Origin: Cesiribacteraceae bacterium YIM B00369
Lineage (GTDB): Bacteria > Bacteroidota > Bacteroidia > Cytophagales > Cyclobacteriaceae
Assembly (NCBI GenBank): GCA_017948555.1
Contig: JAFMYY010000035.1
Coordinates: 1-39,202, forward strand
Direction of reading: 5' to 3'
DNA length: 39,202 bases
Part shown: positions 8,029 through 16,649 of the stretch, in pieces
How the letters are laid out: the number at the start of each line of letters is the position of its first letter
Position numbering within the stretch: the first letter of the stretch is position 1
Notes under the pieces: model-generated
The model's database searches: none
Seen by the model: the letters and a program-made list of their open reading frames with translations, nothing else
What the model was told of the DNA's origin: nothing
Translations under genes and position numbers: made by a program

Positions 8029-8943
8029 ATGAGTGACGAAGCAATAAAATTTAAAAACAGTGTATTCTTTGTGATGTCTTTCACAATCCTGCTATGGCTG
8101 GTGAAAGCGCTCGAATGGGCTGTTGCGCTTGATTTCGGGTTTCTTGGAATTCTTCCAAGGACACTTTCAGGCACAATGGGAATCATTACAGCGCCACTGA
8201 TCCATGGGGATGCACTGCACCTTATATCCAATACATTTCCGCTCCTCCTTTTAGGCGTAAGTGTTTTTTACTTCTATGACAGGATAGCACTGGAGGTATT
8301 TGCCTGGATCTATTTCCTCTCGGGATTTTGGGTCTGGATGGCAGCCCGTGATGCTTACCACATAGGAGCAAGTGGTTTGGTTTATGGTCTTGTTGCATTT
8401 CTCTTTTTCAGCGGCCTTTTCAGGCGCGACACTAAATCTTTATCAATTTCTCTTATAGTAATTTTCCTTTATGGCGGCATGCTGCAGGGCTTGTTCCCAA
8501 CCGATGGCCGTATATCCTGGGAATCGCATATGCTGGGAGCAATGGCCGGGGCTTTCTGTGCCTTTTTTTACAGGGATGTAAAACTGCAAACCAAATCGCG
8601 GAGAACAGGAGACCAGTATGCTCTTCAATCAGCCTCTATGTTTCCCCTGAATGGAACTGAAAACAAGTCTGAAGACCAGGAGGCACATCAAAAAAGGAGT
8701 TACAGCGAATATCAGCAGGCTATTGATACCTGGCACATCAGAGAATCAGGTTTAACAGTGCCAGCCGGGAATGTCATTTCCACCCGGGGAATGGAGGAAA
8801 ATTCAGTACAACTGCAAAGATATATTTATAAAAGATCAGGCCCTGAAACTGAAGAAAAGCTTGTGAAAACCGCTGCTAAACAATATGTTTATGTAATGCC
8901 AGCCGATCTTCCTGAATGGAACAAAAGCAGCACTAACGACTGA
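8029..8943 (+). CDS. Rhomboid intramembrane serine protease with C-terminal extension
   Basis: This 304-aa membrane protease of the rhomboid family cleaves substrates within or near the membrane. The catalytic dyad is visible: Ser115 in HIGASGLVYG and His167 in SWESHMLGAM. The oxyanion-region motif HGDALHLISN is also present. About six membrane segments fill residues 15-190. After residue about 195 there is a polar, unrelated tail of about 110 residues with no recognisable domain, ending in VYVMPADLPEWNKSS. A shorter paralogue at 10728-11297 lacks this tail but keeps all core motifs. The neighbour downstream is the Skp-like gene. Substrate unknown. Confidence 0.9.
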   Translation: MSDEAIKFKNSVFFVMSFTILLWLVKALEWAVALDFGFLGILPRTLSGTMGIITAPLIHGDALHLISNTFPLLLLGVSVFYFYDRIALEVFAWIYFLSGFWVWMAARDAYHIGASGLVYGLVAFLFFSGLFRRDTKSLSISLIVIFLYGGMLQGLFPTDGRISWESHMLGAMAGAFCAFFYRDVKLQTKSRRTGDQYALQSASMFPLNGTENKSEDQEAHQKRSYSEYQQAIDTWHIRESGLTVPAGNVISTRGMEENSVQLQRYIYKRSGPETEEKLVKTAAKQYVYVMPADLPEWNKSSTND

Positions 8944-9009
8944 TTTAAGGGTTTTTAGAATAATTTTTTTCAATTTGGAACCATAAGTTTTAAATTTCTG
9001 CTAAAAGGT

Positions 9010-9017
9010 TATATTTG
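9010..9017 (+). promoter_or_regulatory. Candidate Bacteroidota -7 box for the Skp-like gene
   Basis: TATATTTG fits TAnnTTTG and lies 23 bases before the GTG start at 9041. It implies a very short 5' untranslated region. Confidence 0.5.
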
Positions 9018-9040
9018 CAGCAAATTAAAATTTAAAAATT

Positions 9041-9700
9041 GTGAAAAATTTATCATTAGTACTGAACCTGGTTTTATTGGCAGCGGTAGGTGTATTATTT
9101 TATCTGCACTTTTCAAGTACGGGTAATGTAGTAACAGCCACAAATGTTGGGGAGGCTCAGGCAGGTGGCCAAAAAAGCAAAGCAGTTATTGCTTATATCA
9201 ATTCCGATTCCCTCTTAAGTAATTATGAGTTTTCTAAGGAAATTCAGGAAAAACTACAAAGTCTTGAGAAAAAGTATGAGGCTGAATTTGCTAACCGTGC
9301 AAAAGGTTTGGAGAATGAAGTGGCAAGCTTCCAGCGTAATGCAGGCACCATGACTATCAGCCAGGCCCGTGCTACCGAAGAAGAGCTAATGAAGAAAAGA
9401 AATAACCTGATGGCTTACCAGGAAAACCTGGGGCAGAGGTTAATGCAGGAGCAGGCAAAATACAATGAAGAGCTGTACAATAATGTTTCTGAGTACCTGA
9501 AAGATTATGGTCAGAAGGAAAACCTTGATGTGGTATTAACCTATACAAAAGGCAGTGGCGTATTGTATGCCAGCGACAGCCTTGACATTACCCAAAATGT
9601 TATTACAGGCCTGAACGAGAAATACAAGAGCAGCAAAACTGCAGTTAACAAGACTGAAGAAACACCTGAGGTTAAAAAATCTTCAGCTACTTCTAAATAA
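9041..9700 (+). CDS. OmpH/Skp-family periplasmic chaperone-like protein
   Basis: This 219-aa protein is of the OmpH/Skp family, envelope chaperones that bind unfolded outer-membrane proteins. The start is a GTG at 9041, directly followed by a hydrophobic segment (about residues 3-24) that acts as signal anchor or signal peptide. The mature part begins with the family's first strand, AVIAYINSDSLLSNYEFSKE. A long coiled coil follows (about residues 70-145), then the return strand LDVVLTYTKGSGVLYASDSL and a short helix. The C-terminal 25 residues are polar, Lys/Thr-rich and probably disordered. A strong terminator follows 26 bases after the stop. It lies between the rhomboid gene and the DinB-like gene as its own transcription unit. 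Confidence 0.85.
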   Translation: MKNLSLVLNLVLLAAVGVLFYLHFSSTGNVVTATNVGEAQAGGQKSKAVIAYINSDSLLSNYEFSKEIQEKLQSLEKKYEAEFANRAKGLENEVASFQRNAGTMTISQARATEEELMKKRNNLMAYQENLGQRLMQEQAKYNEELYNNVSEYLKDYGQKENLDVVLTYTKGSGVLYASDSLDITQNVITGLNEKYKSSKTAVNKTEETPEVKKSSATSK

Positions 9701-9726
9701 GATTATCAGCAACAGTTAATATAAAG

Positions 9727-9753
9727 AAACCCGGCAGCAACCGGGTTTTTTTT
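9727..9753 (+). terminator. Rho-independent terminator after the Skp-like gene
   Basis: An 8-bp perfect stem (AAACCCGG, loop CAGCAA, CCGGGTTT) runs into a continuous T tract. Confidence 0.9.
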
Positions 9754-10053
9754 ATGTCATTTTTTAAGAGGTTTAACTGAGCTCTTTAAGGTTTACGGTA
9801 AAAATTTTCTTTTATTTGAAGCTATTTAAATTTTTACTGTTTCCGCTATGCTTATATGGAGTTATCCTGCTTTATATTGTTATGTATTGCAGCAGATAAT
9901 GAATTTCTGACGTGGCTTCCCTGTGAGCTTTTTTCACTCCTTCAGGGGTGCTGCAGGTATCAGGAAAATCAGGATGGAATCCTCCTGATATACAAAATCC
10001 TTTGTATGTTGTATTGTGAGACTAAGCCGTAATGCACCAACTATAAAACGGGT
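9754..10053. other. Gene-free stretch before the DinB-like gene
   Basis: No coding sequence is seen here. The last 90 bases can fold into two small hairpins: AGGAT/ATCCT nested in CAGGA/TCCTG at about 9961-9987, and ATACAAA/TTTGTAT with an ATCC loop at 9990-10007. They would lie in the 5' leader of the DinB-like gene. No motif of a known riboswitch is recognised. Confidence 0.4.
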
Positions 10054-10602
10054 ATGAATACAAAATTAAATAAGAGGTGGGTTGAATTAGAGAAGGAAAA
10101 GAGCAGGTTTATTAAGGAATTGAAAAAAGCCAGTAACAGACAGCTCCACTTTAGTCCTGATGAAAAAAGCTGGAATATGCTGCAGGTAATGGCTCACCTG
10201 GTTGCTGTGGAGAGAACCAGTTTTGGCTATTTATCAGGAAAAAAGTATTCCCATGCCAGCAGGCCAAAAGGAAAACTTCAATTTTTTCGTGCCCTTTTCC
10301 TTCGGATCATGCTGGCAAGCCCAATACGATTTAAGGCTCCTCCAATTGCTGCTCTTCAACCTCCGGAGAAAAATGATTTAGAGGAGCTTATAAAGGAATG
10401 GTCACTGGAAGGAAAAAAAACAGAAACCTATCTTGAGAATTTTCCGGAAGAGAAGCTTGATGAGCTGATTTTCAGGCATCCGGTAATCGGGTGGCTGACA
10501 ATCGGGCAGACCATTAATTTTTTGATAGAACATATACAACACCACCGGCTGCAAATAAGGAGAATAGAAAAAAGTCCCTCTTTTCCCTCATCAAATATTT
10601 AG
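10054..10602 (+). CDS. DinB-superfamily protein (DinB_2-like)
   Basis: This 182-aa cytosolic protein belongs to the DinB/YfiT four-helix metalloprotein superfamily. Family features are the N-terminal helix with SPDEKSWNMLQVMAHLVAVE (the W-S-x-x-x-xxHL pattern that supplies the first metal-binding His) and the C-terminal TIGQTINFLIEHIQHHRLQI, which supplies the remaining His ligands. Length is as expected. Members include thiol-dependent transferases, for example bacillithiol- or mycothiol-dependent S-transferases, and many proteins of unknown role. With a YpdA homologue in the same window, a bacillithiol-linked transferase function is an attractive but unproven idea. It is unrelated to DNA polymerase IV despite the name. 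Confidence 0.8.
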   Translation: MNTKLNKRWVELEKEKSRFIKELKKASNRQLHFSPDEKSWNMLQVMAHLVAVERTSFGYLSGKKYSHASRPKGKLQFFRALFLRIMLASPIRFKAPPIAALQPPEKNDLEELIKEWSLEGKKTETYLENFPEEKLDELIFRHPVIGWLTIGQTINFLIEHIQHHRLQIRRIEKSPSFPSSNI

Positions 10603-10727
10603 CGGGAATTCTTAATTAAAGTAAGCTGCTGATAATGAACAGGATTAGTGGTTAATTAAAGGTTGCATATTCGTGCCTGCTGCTGACGGGTGGGAATTAT
10701 TCAGTAATTTGCAGAAAAAATGGGTAT

Positions 10728-11297
10728 ATGTTTCAAAAGTTAAACAGAAGTATAACTGTTCCTGCCAGGCTTGCATTACTTATGTGGGTTGTTTTTTTTC
10801 TGGAAATCACCTGGCTGATCGATATGAGTTTTTTAGGAGTGTTTCCACGGACCCTTACCGGTTTGCCGGGCATTATCTGTTCCCCAATTTTGCACGGGAA
10901 TCTCTGGCACCTTAGCTCTAATACTTTTCCACTCCTTTTCCTGGGTACCACTTTATATTTTTTCTATGAAAGAATTGCGGATCAGGTATTTTTTAACTGC
11001 TACTTTCTTACAGGCGCCCTTGTCTGGCTCCTTGGCAGGCCAACCATTCATATCGGTGCCAGTGGGGTAATTTACGGACTTGCTTTTTTTCTGATGTTTT
11101 TTGGCTTTTTCAGAAAGGACCTGGTGTCACTTTTTATCTCAGCAATTATACTGGTTATGTATGGCGGTTTATTTTACGGGCTGTTACCAATGCAACCAGG
11201 AGTTTCCTGGGAATCGCATCTGATTGGAGGTATAGTAGGATTTGTAACGGCCATAAGATATGGGAATCCACGGTCGAAAACCTCCAGGTATTATTAA
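10728..11297 (+). CDS. Rhomboid intramembrane serine protease, short paralogue
   Basis: This 189-aa second rhomboid is clearly paralogous to the one at 8029-8943 along its whole length; shared blocks include FPRTL, SNTFPLL, IHIGASG and SWESH. The catalytic Ser112 lies in HIGASGVIYG and His164 in VSWESHLIGG. The HGNLWHLSSN loop motif is intact, so it should be active. Six membrane segments fill the protein and there is no C-terminal extension, only a short basic end (PRSKTSRYY). A bidirectional terminator-like hairpin follows about 50 bases after the stop. An older local duplication with later insertion or rearrangement explains the spacing, with two unrelated genes between the copies. Confidence 0.88.
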   Translation: MFQKLNRSITVPARLALLMWVVFFLEITWLIDMSFLGVFPRTLTGLPGIICSPILHGNLWHLSSNTFPLLFLGTTLYFFYERIADQVFFNCYFLTGALVWLLGRPTIHIGASGVIYGLAFFLMFFGFFRKDLVSLFISAIILVMYGGLFYGLLPMQPGVSWESHLIGGIVGFVTAIRYGNPRSKTSRYY

Positions 11298-11348
11298 TTG
11301 CAGAATAGAAAAATACGCGGTAAAACCGACTACCTCCTGCAGAAACTA

Positions 11349-11380
11349 AAAAAGCTCCGGAAATTTATCCGAAGCTTTTT
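11349..11380. terminator. Bidirectional terminator-like hairpin
   Basis: AAAAAGCTCCGGA pairs with TCCGAAGCTTTTT across a six-base loop with one mismatch. The stem ends in A and T tracts on the two sides, so it can stop transcripts from the rhomboid gene. Confidence 0.8.
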
Positions 11381-11435
11381 ATCCTGCACCAGAATTAAGT
11401 ACCACGACAAATTTAATCTTAGAATAAAAGCTAGC

Positions 11436-11529
11436 CTTGTCATCCTGAGGAACGAAGGACCTTACATACTCTGAAGCCTCAAAAAAGCCAATTATTTGTA
11501 AAGATCCCTCCTTCGTCGGGATGACAAAG
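11436..11529. repeat. REP/MITE-like imperfect inverted repeat
   Basis: About 94 bases are bounded by CTTGTCATCCTGAGGAACG and the inverted counterpart CTTCGTCGGGATGACAAAG. The arms share TTGTCATCC, GA and GAAGGA when aligned. I recognise the GTCATCC...GAAGGA pattern as a dispersed non-coding repeat type common in Bacteroidota genomes. There is no coding sequence inside. It occupies the gene-free interval 11298-11608 together with the terminator just upstream. Confidence 0.7.
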
Positions 11530-11608
11530 CAGTTAATTATGCCCAAAATTTATATGTCTCCCTACTTATTAAATTGCTAAGCTTAAAAAGCCTCTGAGAG
11601 GCTATGGA

Positions 11609-12046
11609 TTAAGCTTCTGCAATATTTATTTTCTCAATTTTATCGCCCGCGTTTATCTCGTCAATCACATTTAGACCTTCCACTACTTTACCAAAGCAGG
11701 TATGGTTTCTGTCGAGATGCTTGGTGTTTTCACGGCTGTGGCAAATGAAAAACTGTGAGCCTCCTGTATTTCTTCCGGCATGAGCCATTGAAAGAACACC
11801 TCTGTCGTGGTATTGGTTGTCGCCGGTCAGTTCACAATCAATTTTGTAACCGGGGCCTCCTGCACCTGTACCATTAGGGCAGCCTCCCTGTATAACGAAA
11901 TTTGGTATTACCCTGTGGAAGGTAAGGCCGTCATAAAAACCTTTATTGGCAAGATCTATAAAATTTTTTACGGTGTTCGGAGCATCTTTTTCATAGAACT
12001 CCACCTTCATGGTGCCTTTTTCGGTGATGATTTCTGCTGTTTTCAT
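11609..12046 (-). CDS. Cyclophilin-type peptidyl-prolyl cis-trans isomerase
   Basis: This 145-aa cytosolic cyclophilin catalyses cis-trans isomerisation of proline peptide bonds during folding. The domain is complete: [13 protein letters not shown] contains the catalytic Arg and substrate-binding Phe and Gln, followed by [18 protein letters not shown] and [19 protein letters not shown]. There is no signal peptide, so this is the cytoplasmic form. It lies 72 bases downstream of xseB on the same strand and could share its transcript. Length matches small single-domain bacterial cyclophilins. Confidence 0.93.
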   Translation of the reverse strand: MKTAEIITEKGTMKVEFYEKDAPNTVKNFIDLANKGFYDGLTFHRVIPNFVIQGGCPNGTGAGGPGYKIDCELTGDNQYHDRGVLSMAHAGRNTGGSQFFICHSRENTKHLDRNHTCFGKVVEGLNVIDEINAGDKIEKINIAEA

Positions 12047-12118
12047 TCTTTAACTTGAATTATTGTTGACAAATTTTATTATTAACTGTTTGGTTTACAG
12101 AGCGGTTCCAAAGCGCTT

Positions 12119-12322
12119 TTACTCTTTTAATTTTTCCAGGGCCTGATTTATTTCTTCTTCTGTGCTCTTGAGCTTTTTCTTACAGAACTGCATAAGCTCT
12201 GCGGCTTTGTGGACCATGGCTGACAATTCGTCCACATCAGGCTCTTCATTTTCTATTTTATGCACAATCTGTTCTAATTGTGCCATGGCTTCTTTGTATG
12301 TTATTTCTTGGTCTTTTTTCAT
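12119..12322 (-). CDS. xseB: Exodeoxyribonuclease VII small subunit
   Basis: This 67-aa subunit of exonuclease VII works with XseA to degrade single-stranded DNA to short oligonucleotides. The sequence has the family pattern: TYKEAMAQLEQIVHKIENEE, then DVDELSAMVHKAAELMQFCK and a C-terminal helix ending in LEKLKE. It forms two helices of a coiled-coil hairpin that bind the XseA C-terminal region. The large-subunit gene lies upstream on the same strand with a 137-base gap, an unusually loose spacing for this pair. Confidence 0.92.
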   Translation of the reverse strand: MKKDQEITYKEAMAQLEQIVHKIENEEPDVDELSAMVHKAAELMQFCKKKLKSTEEEINQALEKLKE

Positions 12323-12459
12323 TCTTCAGGAATAAGTAATGGACAGGAATTGTAAAGCTAAAGTACTTATTATTTAATTTTATAGTAGCCTGTGATTAAT
12401 AACAAACAGTTTTGACTGTTTTTTCTTTATACTTCAATCTTAATGCTTTTCCCGTTTTA

Positions 12460-13767
12460 TTATTTCTTATGGTGGCTTTTTAATGTACTGATAAATTCTC
12501 CCCGGCTGGTTTGGGTGCGCAGTTCATCACCCTCTTTCAATTCTCCTGCCTTTTTGAGCAGAGTACCGTTTACATAAGTAATACTATAGCCTCTTTTAAG
12601 AACATTTTCAGGGCTTAGCAACTCAAGTGTTTTCTGTACATGGCGCAGCTTCAGGTTCTCCTGTTTGATAATTGCAGTAAGGCAGCGGTTCCAGCTAAGC
12701 TGAATGTTTTGGAGGCTGCTTTCCTTTTCCCGGATCAGGATGTTGGAGGCTCTTTCAATAGTTGTGGCAATGAGCTGGGTTTTTTGCTTTGCCTGCCTGA
12801 AGGAGAACTGGCTTTGCGACAGCAGGCCCTTTCCAAGGTAATCAAGTTGGCGGTCCTGTTCTTTTAAGTAATCCTGTGCGTAGTCCCCAATACTACCGGC
12901 CAGTTCCATAAATTGTTCCTCAAAACGATGGAGCCCGCCCAGCAAAAACTCAGCTACTGCTGTGGGTGTTTTGAGTTTGGTGTGGGCAACAAGGTCTGCG
13001 ATGGTTTCATCCCGCTCATGGCCAATGCCGGTAAGTACAGGTAATGGAAATTGCGCAATATGGGTGGCAAGCTCATAAGAGTCGAAGCAGTCAAGGTCTG
13101 TTTTGGCGCCTCCTCCACGGATAATAACCACCAGGTCAAACTGTTCTTCGCGGGAGTAAATCTGCTCCAGCGCCATAATAATTGACTCTATTGCAGGGTC
13201 TCCCTGCATGGTTGCCCTGAACAGGCTTACTTCGAATTTATAACGGAAAGGATTCAGGATGAGCTGGTCAACAAAATCTCCCCAGCCTGCTGCAGTTGGT
13301 GAGCTGATAACGGCAATCCGTTGTGGCACATCGGGGAGGGGGAGCTGCCGGTTCATGTCATATACCCCTTCATTTATAAGCCTGTTTATAACCTCCTGCC
13401 GTTTTCTTGCTCTTTCCCCAAGGGTATAATTCGGGTCGATGTCCCTTACATTCAGGCTTAAGCCATACAGTTCATGGTACTGTACGGCTACATTTGCCAG
13501 CACTTTCATTCCATGCGCAAGGCGTTGCCCTGTTGCAGCCTCGAAAGTGCCGCTTATTGTCCGGAAGGAGTAAGACCAGATGGTGGCTTTGATTTTTGCT
13601 ACCAGCACATCATTCTGCTTATCGACCAGCTCCATATAACAGTGGCCCCTCTGGTTCATCCGGAGTTCGCCTATTTCGGCTACCACCCAATAGGAGGTTT
13701 GGAGTTCAGAATCAAGTGTTTGCTTTATCAGCTGGCTTAGTTCAGCCAGGCTCAGGTGCTTTTCCAT
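12460..13767 (-). CDS. xseA: Exodeoxyribonuclease VII large subunit
   Basis: This 435-aa catalytic subunit of exonuclease VII is read from the ATG at 13767 (MEKHLSLAELSQLIKQ), the normal beginning of the N-terminal OB-fold domain. The open frame runs 38 codons further, but that part is encoded by low-complexity repeat DNA and is not plausible protein. The OB domain (residues 1-105) is followed by the XseA catalytic core, with ISSPTAAGWGDF and the conserved RGGGAKTDLDCFDSYELA segment. Next come GIGHERDETIADLVAHTKLKTPTA and a long helical arm (about 290-380) that binds XseB. The C-terminus ends in the usual ENVLKRGYSIT domain. The neighbours xseB and cyclophilin follow on the same strand. Confidence 0.93.
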   Translation of the reverse strand: MEKHLSLAELSQLIKQTLDSELQTSYWVVAEIGELRMNQRGHCYMELVDKQNDVLVAKIKATIWSYSFRTISGTFEAATGQRLAHGMKVLANVAVQYHELYGLSLNVRDIDPNYTLGERARKRQEVINRLINEGVYDMNRQLPLPDVPQRIAVISSPTAAGWGDFVDQLILNPFRYKFEVSLFRATMQGDPAIESIIMALEQIYSREEQFDLVVIIRGGGAKTDLDCFDSYELATHIAQFPLPVLTGIGHERDETIADLVAHTKLKTPTAVAEFLLGGLHRFEEQFMELAGSIGDYAQDYLKEQDRQLDYLGKGLLSQSQFSFRQAKQKTQLIATTIERASNILIREKESSLQNIQLSWNRCLTAIIKQENLKLRHVQKTLELLSPENVLKRGYSITYVNGTLLKKAGELKEGDELRTQTSRGEFISTLKSHHKK

Positions 13768-13805
13768 ATCTGCTGCAAAGGTAGTAAATATGGGTTTATA
13801 ATATA

Positions 13806-13839
13806 GAATGAAAAATGAAGAATGAAAAATGTAGAATTT
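13806..13839. repeat. Short AATGAAAAAT-type tandem repeat
   Basis: GAATGAAAAATGAAGAATGAA and further near-copies run in tandem just upstream of xseA. This simple A-rich repeat type is frequent between Bacteroidota genes. Read on the minus strand it creates the spurious N-terminal extension of the xseA frame. Confidence 0.6.
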
Positions 13840-13958
13840 AGAGCCGGGAACCTGGATTTTTGGGTAAGGGCCAGGGCCCATTTTATTTTTTTGTTGCTAA
13901 AATTCTCAGCTCTTAATCCCGTGTTCCCCACTTATTGCTCCAGGCTCTGACATAATAA

Positions 13959-15530
13959 TTATTCCGGGTTAATGAGGGCAATATCTACTCCGTTTGTCCA
14001 GCCGAAGCCGTCCTGCAGAGGGTATTCGCCACCGCCACCCACTAAGGTTGTATCCACCACATTGTATTTTTCCATCATTTTACCGGTTTCCTGAAACACC
14101 TTGCGGTTGATTCTTAACCAGCGGGAGCTTATTTCCTGACTTAGTTCAGGCATATCGTATGCTTCTAAACCTTTAATGGCCATCCATTGCAGGGGAGCCC
14201 ATCCGTTCGGGTAATCCCATTGCTCACCGGTTTCCACTAGAGAGGTAACAAGTCCGCCGGGCTTCAGAAAATCCTCCACCAGCTTTTTACTTACTAATCC
14301 GGCTCTTTCTTCACTGGCCAGTTCAAAATAAAGCGGATAAACAGCTGCCAGCGTCAGGGAAGGTATATGCTTTTTCTTTCTGAAGTTATAGTCCACGTAA
14401 AATTGCCTGCCGTTATCCCATAGCCATTTTTCCAGAGCCTGTTGCCGTTTCTGTGCCAGCGCTTCATATTTCTCCGCATTTTCTCCGTGGCCGCTGGCAA
14501 GGTAAAATTCGCTGATGGTGTTTTCAAGCTGGTAAAGCAGGGAGTTCAGGTCCACAGGAATAATGCTGGTTGTTTCAATAGTTTCCAGGCTTTTTCCATC
14601 CGCAAACCAGCGGCTGCTGAAGTCCCAGCCCGATTCCGCAGCTGCCCTTATATCTGTGTATAAAAGCTGCTTTTCTTTTTCGTACTGCAGGTGTGCAGCC
14701 AGCTTTACATCTTCGGAATAGGATTCCGGCCGGGGTTCAGGCTTAAGGTCGTAGTATCGGTTTAATATGCTGCCATCGGGCATTCTTACCACATGCTTTT
14801 GGGCCGGAGCATTCTCATTAACCTCCCTCAGACCATCCATCCAGAAATTATACTCCTTTACCAGATGAGGCAGATAGGCAAGGGCAGCGGGCGTTCCTTT
14901 GTGGTGCTGGAACAGGCGCACCATGCCGGAGAAAAACGGGGGCTGAGAGCGGCTCAGGTAATAAGTTCTGTTCCCGTTAGGGATAAAGCCCAGCTCGTCG
15001 ATCTGGTAAGCAAAATTATTGAGCATGTTCTCGAACAGGTCCATGCGGCCACTGGCGGCAAGTCCATGCATGGTAAAATAGCTGTCCCAGTAATATATTT
15101 CTCTGAAGCGGCCTCCGGGAACTATATAATTGTAGGGGAGGGGGATAAGAGAGGAATAGGGTTCGGTTTCATCGGCAGGCCGGGTTAAATAATCCCAGTG
15201 GTTAAGGATATGCTCTGCCATATTCAGCTGCAGGTTAGAGGTAAAGGTGCCGCCTGCATGTTCCGGTAAATTAAAATTTTCCAAAACAAACTGCTGCAGG
15301 TTGAAATCCTTTCTTTTCTTCTGCTGCCTGTATTTTTTTACGATTTCCTCAGGAGCATATTTAGCCTCACAGTCCACGAATGTTTTAGAGTCAGGGAAAA
15401 TATTGCTTAGCTGAACAGCTTCAAATAATTCCTGAAGCTGTTCAGAGGGTTTGTAAAGGGAAGATGAATCTGTGGGAATAAAGCTGACTAATAGCAAGGC
15501 AGTAAATAAAATGAGGGAATTTAGCTTCAT
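13959..15530 (-). CDS. treA: Secreted alpha,alpha-trehalase (GH37)
   Basis: This 523-aa trehalase hydrolyses trehalose to two glucose molecules and is probably periplasmic. The start MKLNSLILFTALLLVSFIPT is a signal peptide. Trehalase signature 1 is intact as PGGRFREIYYWDSYF and signature 2 as QWDYPNGWAPLQ. The Gly-rich loop GGGGEYPLQDGFGWTNGV supplies the catalytic base, and AESGWDFSSRW carries the catalytic acid Asp expected for GH37. The length is typical. It is transcribed away from the universal stress protein gene and ends about 190 bases before xseA. The same window encodes TreS and the GlgE route, which consume cytosolic trehalose, so this enzyme most likely handles external or periplasmic trehalose. 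No sugar transporter is adjacent. Confidence 0.93.
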   Translation of the reverse strand: MKLNSLILFTALLLVSFIPTDSSSLYKPSEQLQELFEAVQLSNIFPDSKTFVDCEAKYAPEEIVKKYRQQKKRKDFNLQQFVLENFNLPEHAGGTFTSNLQLNMAEHILNHWDYLTRPADETEPYSSLIPLPYNYIVPGGRFREIYYWDSYFTMHGLAASGRMDLFENMLNNFAYQIDELGFIPNGNRTYYLSRSQPPFFSGMVRLFQHHKGTPAALAYLPHLVKEYNFWMDGLREVNENAPAQKHVVRMPDGSILNRYYDLKPEPRPESYSEDVKLAAHLQYEKEKQLLYTDIRAAAESGWDFSSRWFADGKSLETIETTSIIPVDLNSLLYQLENTISEFYLASGHGENAEKYEALAQKRQQALEKWLWDNGRQFYVDYNFRKKKHIPSLTLAAVYPLYFELASEERAGLVSKKLVEDFLKPGGLVTSLVETGEQWDYPNGWAPLQWMAIKGLEAYDMPELSQEISSRWLRINRKVFQETGKMMEKYNVVDTTLVGGGGEYPLQDGFGWTNGVDIALINPE

Positions 15531-15634
15531 GGGCAGTTATGTTCTTTTTTCTTTTTATAACCTGGAAGTCAGGAAAAAGATACATAGCTGCCCTTATTTT
15601 TATAGCATCCGGAAAGGAGGAGAGAAGCGGCTTA

Positions 15635-16558
15635 TTAAATGTCGAGGATAAAATCTATAAAACCGGCATTCTGGCCTTTTGGTCTTACAATGAGTAAAGG
15701 AAATTTTCTGTTCATCTGAATAGCTCTTTCAGCAATACTTCCCAGAAAGAGAGCTGTGGCAGCCGTTCTTCCCTTTGCACCCATAACAATGCCATCGGCC
15801 TCTATTTCAATGGCTTTGTCATAGATGTCGCTCATCTTATTATCGTTTTTATCGATAGAGTATACATCGTTAACTTTTACTCCTTTGAGGTCAAGCGTCT
15901 GGATGAATTTTTCGAAATCGCGGCTGGCATGATTTTTCATGATCCCGGAAAACTCATCATAACTTTTTCCTGTGTAATGGTATCCGGCAGGAACAGAAAA
16001 TACATTCTGAACAGTCAGCTCGGTTTCAGGAATTCTTTTTTCAGAAATCATTATAGCCGTTTCCAGGGCAAGCTTAGAGTTTTCTGAGAAATCGGAAGGT
16101 ACCAGTAATTTCCGGAACTCCGGTTTACTTCCTTCAGGAACAATCAGGAGATTGCACCCTGCCCTGCGGGCAAGTCTTTGTACCAAAACCCCACTACCCA
16201 CCAGTGTGGTTTTCCTGCCTGCCAGCACCAGGTCTATGTCAGAATCCTTTACCATTTGAAGGATCCTTTTTACAGGTTGTCCGTCTTTTACCAAAACCTG
16301 AAGTTTCACCCCTTCCGGCCGGTCGAAGTTTTCCTCTATTAATTCAGTAATTTGTTTGCGTCTTTCCGCTACTGCGTTTTTTATCAGGTCAGGAAATTCC
16401 TTTAATACCTCATCAGGAATATGAATATTCCGCAGGATATTAACAAAGTAAACCTTCTCCGAACCGGCAGACCTGGTAATGTAGGAGGCAAACTGAATTA
16501 AAAGTGGATCAAGCTCAGTTAAATCCAGAGCTACTAATAATCTTCTGATCGGGTACAT
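15635..16558 (-). CDS. Universal stress protein with tandem UspA domains
   Basis: This 307-aa cytosolic protein has two UspA domains, about residues 4-145 and 150-297. Each opens with the Usp strand pattern (IRRLLVALDLTELD and FRKLLVPSDFSENS). The C-terminal domain has the nucleotide-binding loop of ATP-binding UspA proteins, MGAKGRTAATALFLGSIAE, matching G-2x-G-9x-G-S/T. The N-terminal counterpart, LAGRKTTLVGSGVLVQRLA, is degenerate. Tandem Usp proteins act in stress adaptation, often by binding ATP. The gene stands between the aminotransferase and trehalase genes, all on the minus strand with gaps of about 90-105 bases. Confidence 0.88.
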   Translation of the reverse strand: MYPIRRLLVALDLTELDPLLIQFASYITRSAGSEKVYFVNILRNIHIPDEVLKEFPDLIKNAVAERRKQITELIEENFDRPEGVKLQVLVKDGQPVKRILQMVKDSDIDLVLAGRKTTLVGSGVLVQRLARRAGCNLLIVPEGSKPEFRKLLVPSDFSENSKLALETAIMISEKRIPETELTVQNVFSVPAGYHYTGKSYDEFSGIMKNHASRDFEKFIQTLDLKGVKVNDVYSIDKNDNKMSDIYDKAIEIEADGIVMGAKGRTAATALFLGSIAERAIQMNRKFPLLIVRPKGQNAGFIDFILDI

Positions 16559-16649
16559 GGGTTAATGCTTCTGTTTGCTTTCTTTAAAATGAAGACAAAG
16601 TTAACCAATGCTGAATATTTCTTTAATGTTAAATATGGTTTTTTCGTAC

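Noticed and set aside
13768-13881. N-terminal extension of XseA by 38 codons
   Set aside because: It is encoded by simple A-rich repeat DNA and does not resemble the XseA N-terminus; the ATG at 13767 gives the normal start.
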